A stretch of DNA of 12,211 bases from DATCDR01 sp036510575 (GTDB lineage Bacteria; Actinomycetota; Acidimicrobiia; Acidimicrobiales; Bog-793), in contig DATCDR010000021.1 in assembly GCA_036510575.1 (NCBI GenBank), positions 1 to 12,211 of the forward strand, read 5' to 3'. Each line of letters starts with the position of its first letter. Within the stretch, counting starts at the first letter, position 1. Positions 1 to 6,502 of the stretch are shown piece after piece. The notes beneath the pieces are model-generated. The model was given only the letters and a program-made list of their open reading frames with translations. It ran no database searches and had not been told where the DNA came from. Made by a program: the position numbers and the translations under genes.

Positions 1-555
1 TTCCGCCGAGACATGCACCCGCCGGCGAAGGCGAGTGAGACGATTTCGCGCTGCAGCATGGGAGATGCCGAGGACACGCGCTGCGTCTACGGGCCGGAGA
101 TCATCGGTCACCATGCGGTCGAGGACTGCGCGTTCAGACTCGGGAGCGATGGCGATAAACGGCAGTAATGCAGCTACGTCATGCTCGGCATCGATGATCT
201 CCGCGATTCGCTCGGCATCGTCCGGCCTGAGCAGTTCGTGGCCTCGGACCTTCTCGAGAAGGGTGGTGTACCGGTCGCGGGACCCCCTTTGCCGCTTAGC
301 CATATTCGCCGCGATCGAGTACAGCCAGGCGGTCGGTGAGCCGAGGTCTGGGTCGAAGGAGCGATGCGACACGAGCACCGCAACGAACGTTGCCGACACC
401 GCATCGGCTACGTCCTCTGGCGAGTTGGAACGACGGGCGAGGAAGCGCGTCACGCCGTTGACGTGGCGACGATAAAAGACCTCGAGAGCGTTAGGGTCCT
501 CGGCGAGTTCGGAAAGAAGAGCCTCGTCCGAGCTGTCTGCCCACCGTGGGTTCAT
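1..555 (-). CDS. ECF-type RNA polymerase sigma factor, 3' end cut by window edge
   Basis: Reading the minus strand from the ATG at 555-553 gives 185 open codons to the left edge with no stop. Seen: residues about 25-92 resemble sigma-70 region 2, with VFYRRHVNGVTRFLARR, then SPEDVADAVSATFVAVL and TAWLYSIAANMAKRQRG. Residues about 125-180 resemble region 4, with LPFIAIAPESERAVLDRM and the helix-turn-helix PVDAARVLGISHAAARNRL followed by an Arg-rich TRLRRR. The order and spacing are those of extracytoplasmic-function sigma factors, which recruit core RNA polymerase to a small regulon. The length to the edge is already about full for the family, so little is missing. The ribosome site before the ATG is weak (AGAAG close to the start). 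An anti-sigma gene might follow beyond the edge, but this cannot be seen. The sigma-factor assignment is firm; the regulon is unknown. Confidence 0.82.
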   Translation of the reverse strand, partial: MNPRWADSSDEALLSELAEDPNALEVFYRRHVNGVTRFLARRSNSPEDVADAVSATFVAVLVSHRSFDPDLGSPTAWLYSIAANMAKRQRGSRDRYTTLLEKVRGHELLRPDDAERIAEIIDAEHDVAALLPFIAIAPESERAVLDRMVTDDLRPVDAARVLGISHAAARNRLTRLRRRVHVSAE

Positions 556-598
556 GTCTTCTAATAGCCCCGCACGCCGAGAAGTGTCTCATGAGTCC

Positions 599-626
599 GA
601 TCGCCACTCGCAGCCGACGGTGTTCC
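599..626 (-). promoter_or_regulatory. possible ECF-type autoregulated promoter upstream of the sigma gene
   Basis: On the minus strand a GGAAC box (626-622) is followed, after 18 bases, by CGATC (603-599), about 44 bases before the sigma factor ATG. GGAAC with a CGTC/CGATC-like -10 box is the usual ECF promoter form, and ECF genes often transcribe themselves. The spacer is slightly long and the motif is short, so this is a suggestion only. An 8-base palindrome CTCATGAG lies just downstream (588-595). Confidence 0.28.
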
Positions 627-708
627 CGCGCACTTCGACCACGATGTGCAGGGCCGAGTCACAGTCCCGGTGATCAGGGGCACCCTCAAGTTCAATCTGC
701 GGTTCGAT

Positions 709-1416
709 TCAGTGGTCGTTCCACAACTTGTAAGGCTCAAATCGACCGGCCTCCGATGGAAAAACAACGACGATGTTGTCCGGTGAAGGCTCGAGGTAAG
801 GCTGCTCGCGCAGACCCTGAGCGAGGAGGAGGTCTATCGAGCGATCGCCAAGCGAAAGAGTTATCCATGGGCACCAGAAAGACGTCGGGCCCCACGGTTT
901 GTAATGGAGCTCGACGTCGGTAACCGTCTCGTCGAGCAGTGGCGTCCACCGGCTACGACGCGTCACATCCCAGAGCGCTGAATTGAAGTCGGCGGCCCCG
1001 CCAACGCCAAGCAGCGTGCCCTCGCGTAGCCCTATTCCCTCGATAGCACCGGGGGGATCCCAAGCGACCGACCAGACCTGGCCGTTGTCAGATCTGAACT
1101 CGATTCCGAAATCGACGCTGTCACACATCGGCATCGCCCAGTTCGCTTCTGCCCACTCCAGTTCATCAACGACTGGCCGCGGACCGTATGTTCTGTCCTC
1201 GTGGTTGAATCCGGTGTAGTCAAGATCGATATAGGTAATTCCAATGATGCGCGAACCGACGAGTCGGCGAGCGTGCGATTGATGTTCTTGTACCGCGTCC
1301 GCCGACGCTGCCCATGACCACTCTCGATCACCCTCGGGCAGCGTGCTCATAAACCAAATTCTGACTCGGTCGGAACTCGGCGCGCGATCCATCCGGAGGT
1401 AGGGGACGCGCCGCAT
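709..1416 (-). CDS. hypothetical protein, 235 aa, second gene of a two-gene unit
   Basis: I do not recognise a named family with certainty. The protein is predicted soluble, rich in Trp and acidic residues, with no signal peptide or membrane helix. Recognisable blocks are RRLVGSRIIGITYIDLDY (about 52-69), the stretch FGIEFRSDNGQVWSVAWDPPG (about 103-123), then GIGLREGTLLGVG, WDVTRRSRWTPLL and VELHYKPWG, ending in a hydrophobic SLGDRSIDLLLAQG and DNIVVVFPSEAG. The mix of beta-like strands and WDPPG/WGP turns suggests a compact beta-rich domain. The ATG follows the TAG of the upstream gene by three bases, so the two genes are probably co-transcribed and translationally coupled. Internal ATGs at codons 9 and 23 are possible starts, but none has a good ribosome site. 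Confidence 0.7.
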   Translation of the reverse strand: MRRVPYLRMDRAPSSDRVRIWFMSTLPEGDREWSWAASADAVQEHQSHARRLVGSRIIGITYIDLDYTGFNHEDRTYGPRPVVDELEWAEANWAMPMCDSVDFGIEFRSDNGQVWSVAWDPPGAIEGIGLREGTLLGVGGAADFNSALWDVTRRSRWTPLLDETVTDVELHYKPWGPTSFWCPWITLSLGDRSIDLLLAQGLREQPYLEPSPDNIVVVFPSEAGRFEPYKLWNDH

Positions 1417-1419
1417 GAC

Positions 1420-2358
1420 CTACGTCTCACAGATCCAACAAGTGCCGGAAAAGCCCTCCCGAAGACGAAGGTCTTGGAGGGTCGAGCTAAGCGTGAGACT
1501 CGCCTCATAGACCTGATCGCGAGAGGTCAAGAAGGCTTCGACCTCGGGTGAATGCTGCATCCGTTCGAACCACGCCTCGAGCTGCGCCTTGTAAGATTCG
1601 AGAGCCTGCTCGGCGTTCGGGGATCGACCCAGGTCCCCAACGATTGTTCCCCCACCTCCGCCTAGCCGGTCCCATGCGATCGCCTCATCGCTGATGCGGA
1701 AACCTGCCGAACGGAACGGGGTGGCAGTCGACGTGAGTTGACCTCGAACGTGCTCTTTGAAGGCTGTCTGGAGAGCCGATTGGTGCCAAAAGGACGGGAT
1801 CACAGTGACATTGGGGGACGTGTGAACGCCGGTCGGTGGATCCGGAGAGAATTCCTGCGCCAATTGGTCACCACCAAGCTTGATCAGATCCCAAACTGCT
1901 TGATCGCGGGTCCGAACCAAACTCTCGAAGGCAAGAAGATCGACGATTGCGAGGGGAAAGTGGGGTCCAAACGCTCTTCGAGCCTGGTCAGGTGAGAGTT
2001 CCTTGCAGGACCAAGACGGCAACTGTCGTCGAGCGACCGACTCGAGAAGCGACTCAGTAACGGAACGGAGCTGGGTAGCGTGTGCAGCGGAGACCGGCCT
2101 TCGTGCCTGCGCATCCTTCCGACGCTGTCGTGCTTCGTCTCGCCAAACGAGATATCCCGAGGCCGACCCGCTCGCGGCAATCAGAACAATCGCTATGTAA
2201 CGGAGTACCGGGCTGGAGACGGTGATTCCCGTTATCAGTAGGCACGTGCTCAGTAGCCCAAAGAAGTTTGGACGCCGCCTGCGCCAAATCAGGCCGGCGT
2301 AGGTTTTCAACTCGTCCACGAGACCAGTCTCGCCATCCAGATCGGACTTGGCATGCAT
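1420..2358 (-). CDS. hypothetical membrane protein with two N-terminal helices, 312 aa
   Basis: Family not recognised. Seen: a basic patch WRRRR (about 25-29) followed by two adjacent hydrophobic segments, FFGLLSTCLLITGITV (about 32-47) and LRYIAIVLIAASGSASGYLVW (about 52-72). This predicts a hairpin in the membrane with a large cytoplasmic C-terminal part, by the positive-inside rule. The C-terminal part holds a possible helical region around ALESYKAQLEAWFERM and ends in an odd CWICET tail with two cysteines. The ATG has no clear ribosome site. The frame stays open for 36 more codons upstream, to a TGA at 2469-2467 just outside the IS21 end, with GC-rich, coding-like codons. The original N-terminus may therefore have been longer and cut by the IS21 event. 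It is paired with the downstream 235-aa gene (3-base gap), so the two products probably act together. Confidence 0.72.
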   Translation of the reverse strand: MHAKSDLDGETGLVDELKTYAGLIWRRRRPNFFGLLSTCLLITGITVSSPVLRYIAIVLIAASGSASGYLVWRDEARQRRKDAQARRPVSAAHATQLRSVTESLLESVARRQLPSWSCKELSPDQARRAFGPHFPLAIVDLLAFESLVRTRDQAVWDLIKLGGDQLAQEFSPDPPTGVHTSPNVTVIPSFWHQSALQTAFKEHVRGQLTSTATPFRSAGFRISDEAIAWDRLGGGGGTIVGDLGRSPNAEQALESYKAQLEAWFERMQHSPEVEAFLTSRDQVYEASLTLSSTLQDLRLREGFSGTCWICET

Positions 2359-2472
2359 ATCGCTGCGCCCTTGGGCCGGTAGGTGGGCGGCGGTATCGTC
2401 ATCTCCCAGGATCTTGCCCGTAGCGCTGGTCGACTTGAGGCTCCAGCTGAAGGTCCTCGAGGTTGGTCAGCG

Positions 2473-2522
2473 TGTGAACGCTCATCGAATCCAGCAGCGC
2501 GCGATCATCGAAAACGGCAGCA
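2473..2522 (+). repeat. IS21 left terminal repeat block (istB-side end)
   Basis: The tip TGTGAACGCTCATCGAAT (2473-2490) contains a degenerate terminal repeat, ATCGAATCCAGCAGC (2484-2498). A perfect copy, ATCGAAAACGGCAGCA, follows at 2507-2522. It matches the opposite end in inverted orientation. The outer copy has diverged in the middle (ATCC in place of AAAACGG), which might weaken transposase binding here. Confidence 0.82.
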
Positions 2523-2624
2523 GGTCGGTTGGTTGTCAGTCTGCCTCGCGAGGCCCCGGTGCTGTCAAGGGAGCATCGCCACTGTGCTCACGAGAATTGG
2601 CCCCACCTCGCGAGTTCCCACGGT
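2523..2624. other. non-coding stretch inside IS21 with two CTCGCGAG palindromes
   Basis: Between the terminal repeats and the stop of the HTH gene I see no coding sequence. The palindrome CTCGCGAG occurs twice, at 2545-2552 (extended to CCTCGCGAGG) and at 2607-2614. Such sites could bind a dimeric regulator, for example the adjacent HTH protein, but this is inference only. Confidence 0.35.
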
Positions 2625-2936
2625 TCAGTCCTCGATCGGCGTCCGGTTGTCCTTGGTGCGCCCGGCGTAACGCTGCCAGGCGCTCGCCCTGGTGACGCCG
2701 AGGAGATCGGCGATCTCCGCCCAGGACAGATCCTGGTCACGTGCATCGGCGATGGCTCGGGGCAGGCGACTGCTTGCCTCTGCGATCAGGCTCGTCAGCA
2801 GATGGAGGTCGACGCCGGCATCGCCCACCCATCCCATGGAACGCAGTGTCCCGAGCGAGCCAATCGCCTGATCGAGCACCGCAGCGCTGTCGTTGCCGGC
2901 TTTGGGGGCGAGGTAGTAGTCACGGCGTTCGGTCAT
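2625..2936 (-). CDS. small helix-turn-helix protein carried inside the IS21 element
   Basis: About 103 aa from the ATG at 2936 (a TTG at 2948 would add four residues; neither has a good ribosome site). The C-terminal third is a clear helix-turn-helix: LPRAIADARDQDLSWAEIAD followed by LLGVTRASAWQRYAGR, of the sigma-70-region-4/MerR-like type frequent in actinobacterial small DNA-binding proteins. The N-terminal part (DYYLAPKAGNDSAAVLDQA and following) is probably helical. The gene lies 34 bases after istB on the same strand and within the element ends, so it is a passenger or regulatory gene of the IS. A 6-bp inverted repeat (GAGAGC/GCTCTC, 2959-2978) lies in the gap. It may regulate istAB or assist target choice. 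Most IS21 elements carry only istA and istB. DNA binding is well supported; role is inference. Confidence 0.72.
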   Translation of the reverse strand: MTERRDYYLAPKAGNDSAAVLDQAIGSLGTLRSMGWVGDAGVDLHLLTSLIAEASSRLPRAIADARDQDLSWAEIADLLGVTRASAWQRYAGRTKDNRTPIED

Positions 2937-2982
2937 CCGCGCGGACAACCATACAGTTGAGAGCTCACCACTGCTCTCCCGA

Positions 2983-3777
2983 TCACGCTTCGGGCCCGGT
3001 TGTCGCCCGCGACCTGGTTCGCGCCTTCGCGTCGCGCAGCCGGTAGCTCTCGCCCTTGGTCTCGATGATCCGGCAGCGATGGGTGAGCCGGTCGAGCGTC
3101 GCTCCGGTGAGGCGCTCGGAGCCGAGGACCTCGGTCCAGGACTCGAAGGGCAGGTTCGTCGTCACGATCATCGACGTGCGCTCGTACGCGGTCGAGATCA
3201 CGTCGAACAAAAGCTCGGCTCCGACCTTGGTCGCCGGGACGTAGCCAAGTTCGTCAAGGACCAGCAGGTCGAGCTTCGCGAGCTGTGACTTCAGCCGGAG
3301 GAAGGTCCGTTCATCGCGCGCCTCGATGAGGGTCGTGACGAGCTCGGTGGCGCGGAAGAAGCGCACCTTGTAGCCCCGGGCGCAGGCCTCTGCCGCGAGC
3401 GCCGTGGCGAGGTGGCTCTTGCCGGTGCCGGGGTTGCCGACGAGCAGGATGTTCTCCCGCTTGTCGATGAACTCACACCGTGCGAGCTCGGCGACCGTCA
3501 TCTTGTTCACCGAGGGGCGGGCGGAAAAGTCGAAGCTGCCGAGGGTCTTCATCGTCGGAAATCGAGCGGCCTTTAAGCGCCGCTCCGCCGAGCGCTTCTC
3601 CCGGTCGAGGAGCTCGAGCTCGCAGAGCTGCAACAGGTAGGTGAGGTGGTCGGCGTTGTCCGCGGCCGCCTGGGCGGCGACTTTCTCGGCCTCTGCTCCC
3701 ATTGTCGGGAGGCGGAGTGCTTTCAGGTGGTGACGGAGCAGCACCAAGGACTTGGTCTGGAGTGCGTTCATGGTCAT
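2983..3777 (-). CDS. istB: IS21-family helper ATPase IstB, 264 aa
   Basis: IstB is the AAA+ ATPase that assembles on target DNA and delivers it to the IstA transposase. Seen: an N-terminal helical region (LRHHLKALRLPTM and following, residues 14-60), the conserved ERRLKAARFPTMKTLGSFDF linker, Walker A GNPGTGKS at 114-121, Walker B LLVLDE at 171-176, and a sensor-like TTNLPFESW near 216-224. The length is that of a typical IstB. The ATG overlaps the stop of istA by four bases (ATGA), so translation is coupled, as usual for this family. The C-terminal tail is basic (RDAKARTRSRATTG). No disruption is seen, so the product should be functional. The start MTMNAL could also be the second Met. Confidence 0.95.
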   Translation of the reverse strand: MTMNALQTKSLVLLRHHLKALRLPTMGAEAEKVAAQAAADNADHLTYLLQLCELELLDREKRSAERRLKAARFPTMKTLGSFDFSARPSVNKMTVAELARCEFIDKRENILLVGNPGTGKSHLATALAAEACARGYKVRFFRATELVTTLIEARDERTFLRLKSQLAKLDLLVLDELGYVPATKVGAELLFDVISTAYERTSMIVTTNLPFESWTEVLGSERLTGATLDRLTHRCRIIETKGESYRLRDAKARTRSRATTGPEA

Positions 3778-5294
3778 GCGCCTTTCTCGGTGAGCATTGC
3801 TGTCTCGGTGAGCACTGCGTAGGCGGACAGGTCAGGTGGTTCGACAGCGACGGAGCGCAGGTGCGGATGGCCGTCCAGGCTGAACAGCCCGACGGGGCGC
3901 TCGGCCCGATGGGCGAGGATCAGCGCGATCGCGTCCACGCCCGTCGCGCCGATGCCGAGCGCCACCTCGACCGCCGCGGTGAGCTCGGCAAGGGTCGCGT
4001 GCTCCATGAGGCGGAGCACCTTGATGAACTCTTTGGTCCCCGGTGACCCGAGATCGGCCTCGAGCCGCCGGCGCAACAGCGCGAACGAGCTCGGGAGCTC
4101 CCATCCCTCGAGCGGGCGGGCGAAGTCGAACGCGCCGGGCTTGCGCTCGAGAAGCGCCAGGTAGTGGCGCGGGTCGTAGGTGACGTGCTCACGGCCCCAC
4201 CACCGGGGGTGGGAGGCGACGAGCTCTGGACCGACAAAGATCGCGACCTCTTCGATCCCGCCGACGACCGTCACCTCGTGGTGCGCGTAGGCGGTCGGGA
4301 CCGAGTAGTCGTTCTGGTCGAAGCGAACGAGGCTGAGCGAGCTCGCCCCCCGGTGCTCGATCCGACGGGGCTCGAAGGCCGTCCCGGGCAGGGCGCGCAT
4401 CGCGGCCCGGTCGGCTTCCAGGCGCTCGGCCTTGGTCTCGGCGTTGCCGCGGGTTCTGCGTGAGAGATCGGCGAGGCACCGCTCGGCGAGATGGACGTTC
4501 AACTCGGAGAAGGAGGCAAAGGACGGGACCGGGACGAGGAAGTTCCGACGCCCATAGCCGACGAGGTTCTCGACGTGGCCCTTCTCGTTGCCCCGGGCCA
4601 CCCGGCAGAAGCGGTGCGTGAACAGGTAGTGGCTCTCCAGGCGCAAGAACTCCCGGGTGAGGTTCCGTTCCCTCCCGATGACCTTTGTGACCGCGATCGA
4701 GGTGTTGTCATAGGCGGTCTTGGTCGGCACCGCTCCGAAGAATCCGAACGCGGCGATGTGACCTGCCTGGAAGGTCTCGGTGCACTCTCTCGGATAGGCG
4801 GAGACGAAGAAGGCGTCGGAGTAGGGAAGGGTCATCACCGCGAGCGCGGCCTTCACTCGAGCGCCTTCGATCTCGACGGTCGCCTCGCCGAAGTCGAACT
4901 GGGCCTCGCCCGGCGGCTGTGAGAGCGGGACGAAGACCTCGCCGGAGTGGCGCCGGGCTTGCGCGACGTAACGACGGATGGTGACCTCGCTGCCGAGATA
5001 GCCGTGCTCGTCGCGAAGCCGGTCGAAGATCCGCCGGGCGGTGTGGCGCTGCTTCTTCGGTGTCGAGGGGTCGGCGTCGGTGGCGAGGATCTCGTCGATC
5101 ACGTTGATGAAAGGACCGAGCTTGGGCTGGGCCTGTTGGGAACGGACCGAATAGCTCGGCGGCTCTGGGTGGGCGAGCATCTTCTCGAGCGTCCACCAGC
5201 CGACGCCGTAGTCCCTACAGATCGCCCGCTTCGAGACGCCCTCGACGAGCACCTTGTGTCGGATCTCGCTCCACTGTTCCATGTCGGTATGCAC
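3774..5294 (-). CDS. istA: IS21-family transposase IstA, 506 aa
   Basis: IstA is the DDE transposase that cuts and joins the IS21 ends. Seen: an N-terminal helix-turn-helix (SEIRHKVLVEGVSKRAICRD, about 9-28, for end binding), a second HTH-like region around 80-115, and the RNase-H-like catalytic core with D134 (AQFDFGEA), D196 (TAYDNTSIAV) and E242 (GNEKGHVENLVGYGRR). A C-terminal beta-rich domain contains VRFDQNDYSVPTAY, followed by YDPRHYLALLERKPGAFDFA. All three catalytic residues are present and the frame is intact. The annotated start is GTG at 5294, directly after GGGAGAAG; the ATG at 5282 (MEQWSE) is an alternative. The gene overlaps istB by four bases. It reads away from the right end of the element at 5432, which probably holds its promoter. 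Confidence 0.95.
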   Translation of the reverse strand: MHTDMEQWSEIRHKVLVEGVSKRAICRDYGVGWWTLEKMLAHPEPPSYSVRSQQAQPKLGPFINVIDEILATDADPSTPKKQRHTARRIFDRLRDEHGYLGSEVTIRRYVAQARRHSGEVFVPLSQPPGEAQFDFGEATVEIEGARVKAALAVMTLPYSDAFFVSAYPRECTETFQAGHIAAFGFFGAVPTKTAYDNTSIAVTKVIGRERNLTREFLRLESHYLFTHRFCRVARGNEKGHVENLVGYGRRNFLVPVPSFASFSELNVHLAERCLADLSRRTRGNAETKAERLEADRAAMRALPGTAFEPRRIEHRGASSLSLVRFDQNDYSVPTAYAHHEVTVVGGIEEVAIFVGPELVASHPRWWGREHVTYDPRHYLALLERKPGAFDFARPLEGWELPSSFALLRRRLEADLGSPGTKEFIKVLRLMEHATLAELTAAVEVALGIGATGVDAIALILAHRAERPVGLFSLDGHPHLRSVAVEPPDLSAYAVLTETAMLTEKGA

Positions 5295-5369
5295 CCTTCT
5301 CCCGTCCTGTCCGCCGATCCTTGCGAGGGAGCCTCGGGGACCGGTGGTGAACAGACGGGGATGGTCAGG

Positions 5370-5432
5370 TGCTGCCGTTTTCGATGATCACAAACCGATC
5401 AAGGGTGCTGCCGTTTTCGATGAGCGTTTACA
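5370..5432 (-). repeat. IS21 right terminal repeat block (istA-side end)
   Basis: Two perfect copies of a 16-base block, TGCTGCCGTTTTCGAT on the plus strand, lie at 5370-5385 and 5406-5421, 36 bases apart. They are followed by the tip GAGCGTTTACA ending at 5432. This is the inverted partner of the 2473-2522 block. Confidence 0.88.
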
Positions 5433-5873
5433 GGCCGCCAGTCGATTGAGCGAAGCGTCCAGTCGCTCGGTGGTCGTCCACTGCGCGCGAGCGAATCGTT
5501 CCGGATCTTGCAGCTGAGTCCAATCGTACGTGTGGGTCACGCGGGTTCGCGATGGACCGAGCGGCTCAAGCTCCCACGTCCAGAGATGTCCGGGTGGCTC
5601 TTGACCTGGCTCCGCGGGACGCCATGCGATTCGTCGCGCCTCTTCAAATTCGACGACGTGGTTCTCGCGGATGCTCCCCATCGTGAGGGTCATCTTGAAG
5701 ATGTCACCCACGGCACGAACGCGCTGTCCACTGGCAGCGTCTGTCAGGTTGTCGTTGGCATCCCAGAGAGGCTGCAGCGCTGGATCCGCGATGAACTCGA
5801 AGATGCGTGGTGCGCTCGCGGCGATGTCGCGACTTGCGCTAGCGATGCGGGGAGGATTCGTCATGCCGGCCAT
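5388..5873 (-). CDS. SRPBCC-type protein with an IS21-derived C-terminal tail
   Basis: START/polyketide-cyclase-like ligand-binding fold. Typical features are an N-terminal SRDIAASAPRIFEFIADPAL strand and helix, then PLWDANDN and GDIFKMTLTMG. The core continues with HVVEFEEARRIAWRPAEPGQ, then WTWELEPLGPSRTRVTHTYD, and a final helix WTTTERLDASLNRLAA. These proteins bind hydrophobic ligands; the substrate is not predictable. The last genuine codon before the IS21 tip is GCC. The following TGT onward (CKRSSKTAAPLIGL, then stop) is read from the IS21 terminal repeat, so the native C-terminus was replaced by 14 foreign residues. The fold itself appears whole. The second ATG (5864, MTNPPR) has GAGG about 10 bases upstream and is the more likely start than 5873. 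Confidence 0.8.
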   Translation of the reverse strand: MAGMTNPPRIASASRDIAASAPRIFEFIADPALQPLWDANDNLTDAASGQRVRAVGDIFKMTLTMGSIRENHVVEFEEARRIAWRPAEPGQEPPGHLWTWELEPLGPSRTRVTHTYDWTQLQDPERFARAQWTTTERLDASLNRLAACKRSSKTAAPLIGL

Positions 5874-5900
5874 TCCTCAATCCAAGCACTGCGACTGAAG

Positions 5901-5932
5901 GCCCGTCACCCGGTGTTCTGGGGCAACCCACC
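5901..5932 (-). repeat. copy of a dispersed intergenic repeat (R3)
   Basis: The plus strand holds a block with core CGGTGTTCTGGGGCAACCC. It aligns with related blocks at 10783-10814, 11565-11600 and, weakly, 9735-9770. It lies in the short gap between the 130-aa gene and the SRPBCC gene. Function unknown. Confidence 0.4.
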
Positions 5933-5941
5933 GTGTGCTCC

Positions 5942-6334
5942 TCAGGAGCTAAGCGTTTCTGAGTCTGATCCTGTCGCCGGCCAGAGAATAAGAGGATTCG
6001 GTCTAAGTCGGAGGTGGAGAAGGTGTTCGGTTCGGCGAAAGAGGAACCGCAGCGCGGTGATGCCGTGGCGATTCTCCACGCTGATAGCCCGGATTTCGTC
6101 CAAGGCGATGTCTGCGAGAAGATCGTCGTGGCTAGATAGCCGAATTCTGGCAGAGGAGTCCGCGGGTCGAATCTCGAACTCCAGTCTTCGACCATGGACT
6201 GCCGTCTCGAACTTGGCCCAGCAGTAAGGCCAGTGTTCGAGATCCGTCGCATCCGATGGAGGGGACTGGAATGCCCCAACGAGGCCGTCCAAAGAGGTTT
6301 CGATCATCCAGACCAGACTTTCATACTCGATCAC
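5942..6334 (-). CDS. hypothetical protein, 130 aa
   Basis: Family not recognised. The GTG start at 6334 is preceded by GGAAGGTGG at a slightly long spacing. The protein is soluble, with Trp-rich HWPYCWAKFETAVHGRRLEF (about 34-53) followed by IRPADSSARIRLSSHDDLLA, then IALDEIRAISVENRHGITAL and LRFLFRRTEHLLHLRLRP. It looks like a small beta-rich domain, not a regulator or an enzyme I can name. It sits upstream of the SRPBCC gene on the same strand, with a 68-base gap containing an intergenic repeat copy. Its 5' flank is next to the IS1634 element, so any promoter must lie within about 30 bases or inside the IS. Confidence 0.6.
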   Translation of the reverse strand: MIEYESLVWMIETSLDGLVGAFQSPPSDATDLEHWPYCWAKFETAVHGRRLEFEIRPADSSARIRLSSHDDLLADIALDEIRAISVENRHGITALRFLFRRTEHLLHLRLRPNPLILWPATGSDSETLSS

Positions 6335-6364
6335 TGAGGGCAGCCACCTTCCGGTGACGCTCCT

Positions 6365-6392
6365 ACTAGCGGGGGCTTCCGGGCTAGCTCAT
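6365..6392 (+). repeat. IS1634 left terminal inverted repeat
   Basis: Begins ACTAGCGG, then three variable bases, then CTTCCGGGCTAGCTCAT. It matches the reverse complement of 8287-8314, with differences only at the three central bases (GGG against AAC). Confidence 0.87.
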
Positions 6393-6435
6393 TGAGGCGA
6401 TCTTCGGCCGCTCCAAAAGTTTCTTGCAAATAACC

Positions 6436-6465
6436 CTCTGACCAGCGCGAATGTCCTGGTCAGAG
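6436..6465 (+). repeat. perfect 10-bp hairpin upstream of the IS1634 transposase
   Basis: CTCTGACCAG (6436-6445), a 10-base loop, then CTGGTCAGAG (6456-6465). It lies inside the IS, 37 bases before the transposase ATG. It could fold in transcripts reading in from outside and limit transposase expression, as known for IS10 and IS50, or it could be an operator. Which of these applies is inference. Confidence 0.65.
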
Positions 6466-6489
6466 ACTCGCGATTTGTCGTGCACTCTG

Positions 6490-6500
6490 GTAGTACCTAG
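6490..6500 (+). repeat. IS1634 subterminal inverted repeat, left copy
   Basis: GTAGTACCTAG ends two bases before the transposase ATG. Its exact reverse complement, CTAGGTACTAC, is at 8226-8236, 13 bases after the stop codon. Confidence 0.7.
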
Positions 6501-6502
6501 AT

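Larger units (their letters stand above)
2473..5432 (-). mobile_element. IS21-family insertion sequence with an extra HTH gene, about 2.96 kb
   Basis: Both ends were located by sequence. The left end starts TGTGAACGCTCATCGAAT at 2473, and the reverse complement of the right end (5432 inward) starts TGTAAACGCTCATCGAAA, so 16 of 18 bases match. Both have the TG...CA tips typical of IS21. Inside each end lies a repeated block ATCGAAAACGGCAGCA, the multiple terminal repeats that the IS21 transposase binds. The element holds istA, istB and a small HTH gene, all on the minus strand. No target-site duplication is visible: the four or five bases outside each end differ. This suggests later deletion, or recombination between copies. 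Family assignment is very sure; the tips are sure to within a base or two. Confidence 0.87.

Noticed and set aside
35..475. 146-codon plus-strand frame at the left end
   Set aside because: The opposite strand encodes both conserved regions of an ECF sigma factor without interruption; this frame is its Arg/Ser-rich shadow.
2400..2472. Minus-strand frame reading LTNLEDLQLEPQVDQRYG up to a TGA
   Set aside because: It looks coding-like and could be the tail of a gene cut by IS21, but it overlaps the equally plausible extension of the membrane-protein gene and is too short to judge.
3702..5387. Long plus-strand open frames opposite istA and istB
   Set aside because: They are low-complexity Arg/Gly/Asp-rich translations that arise from the high-GC antisense of two unmistakable IS21 genes.
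5508..6227. 239-codon plus-strand frame
   Set aside because: It covers two minus-strand genes in antisense, including the clear SRPBCC gene, and has no recognisable domain or start signal.
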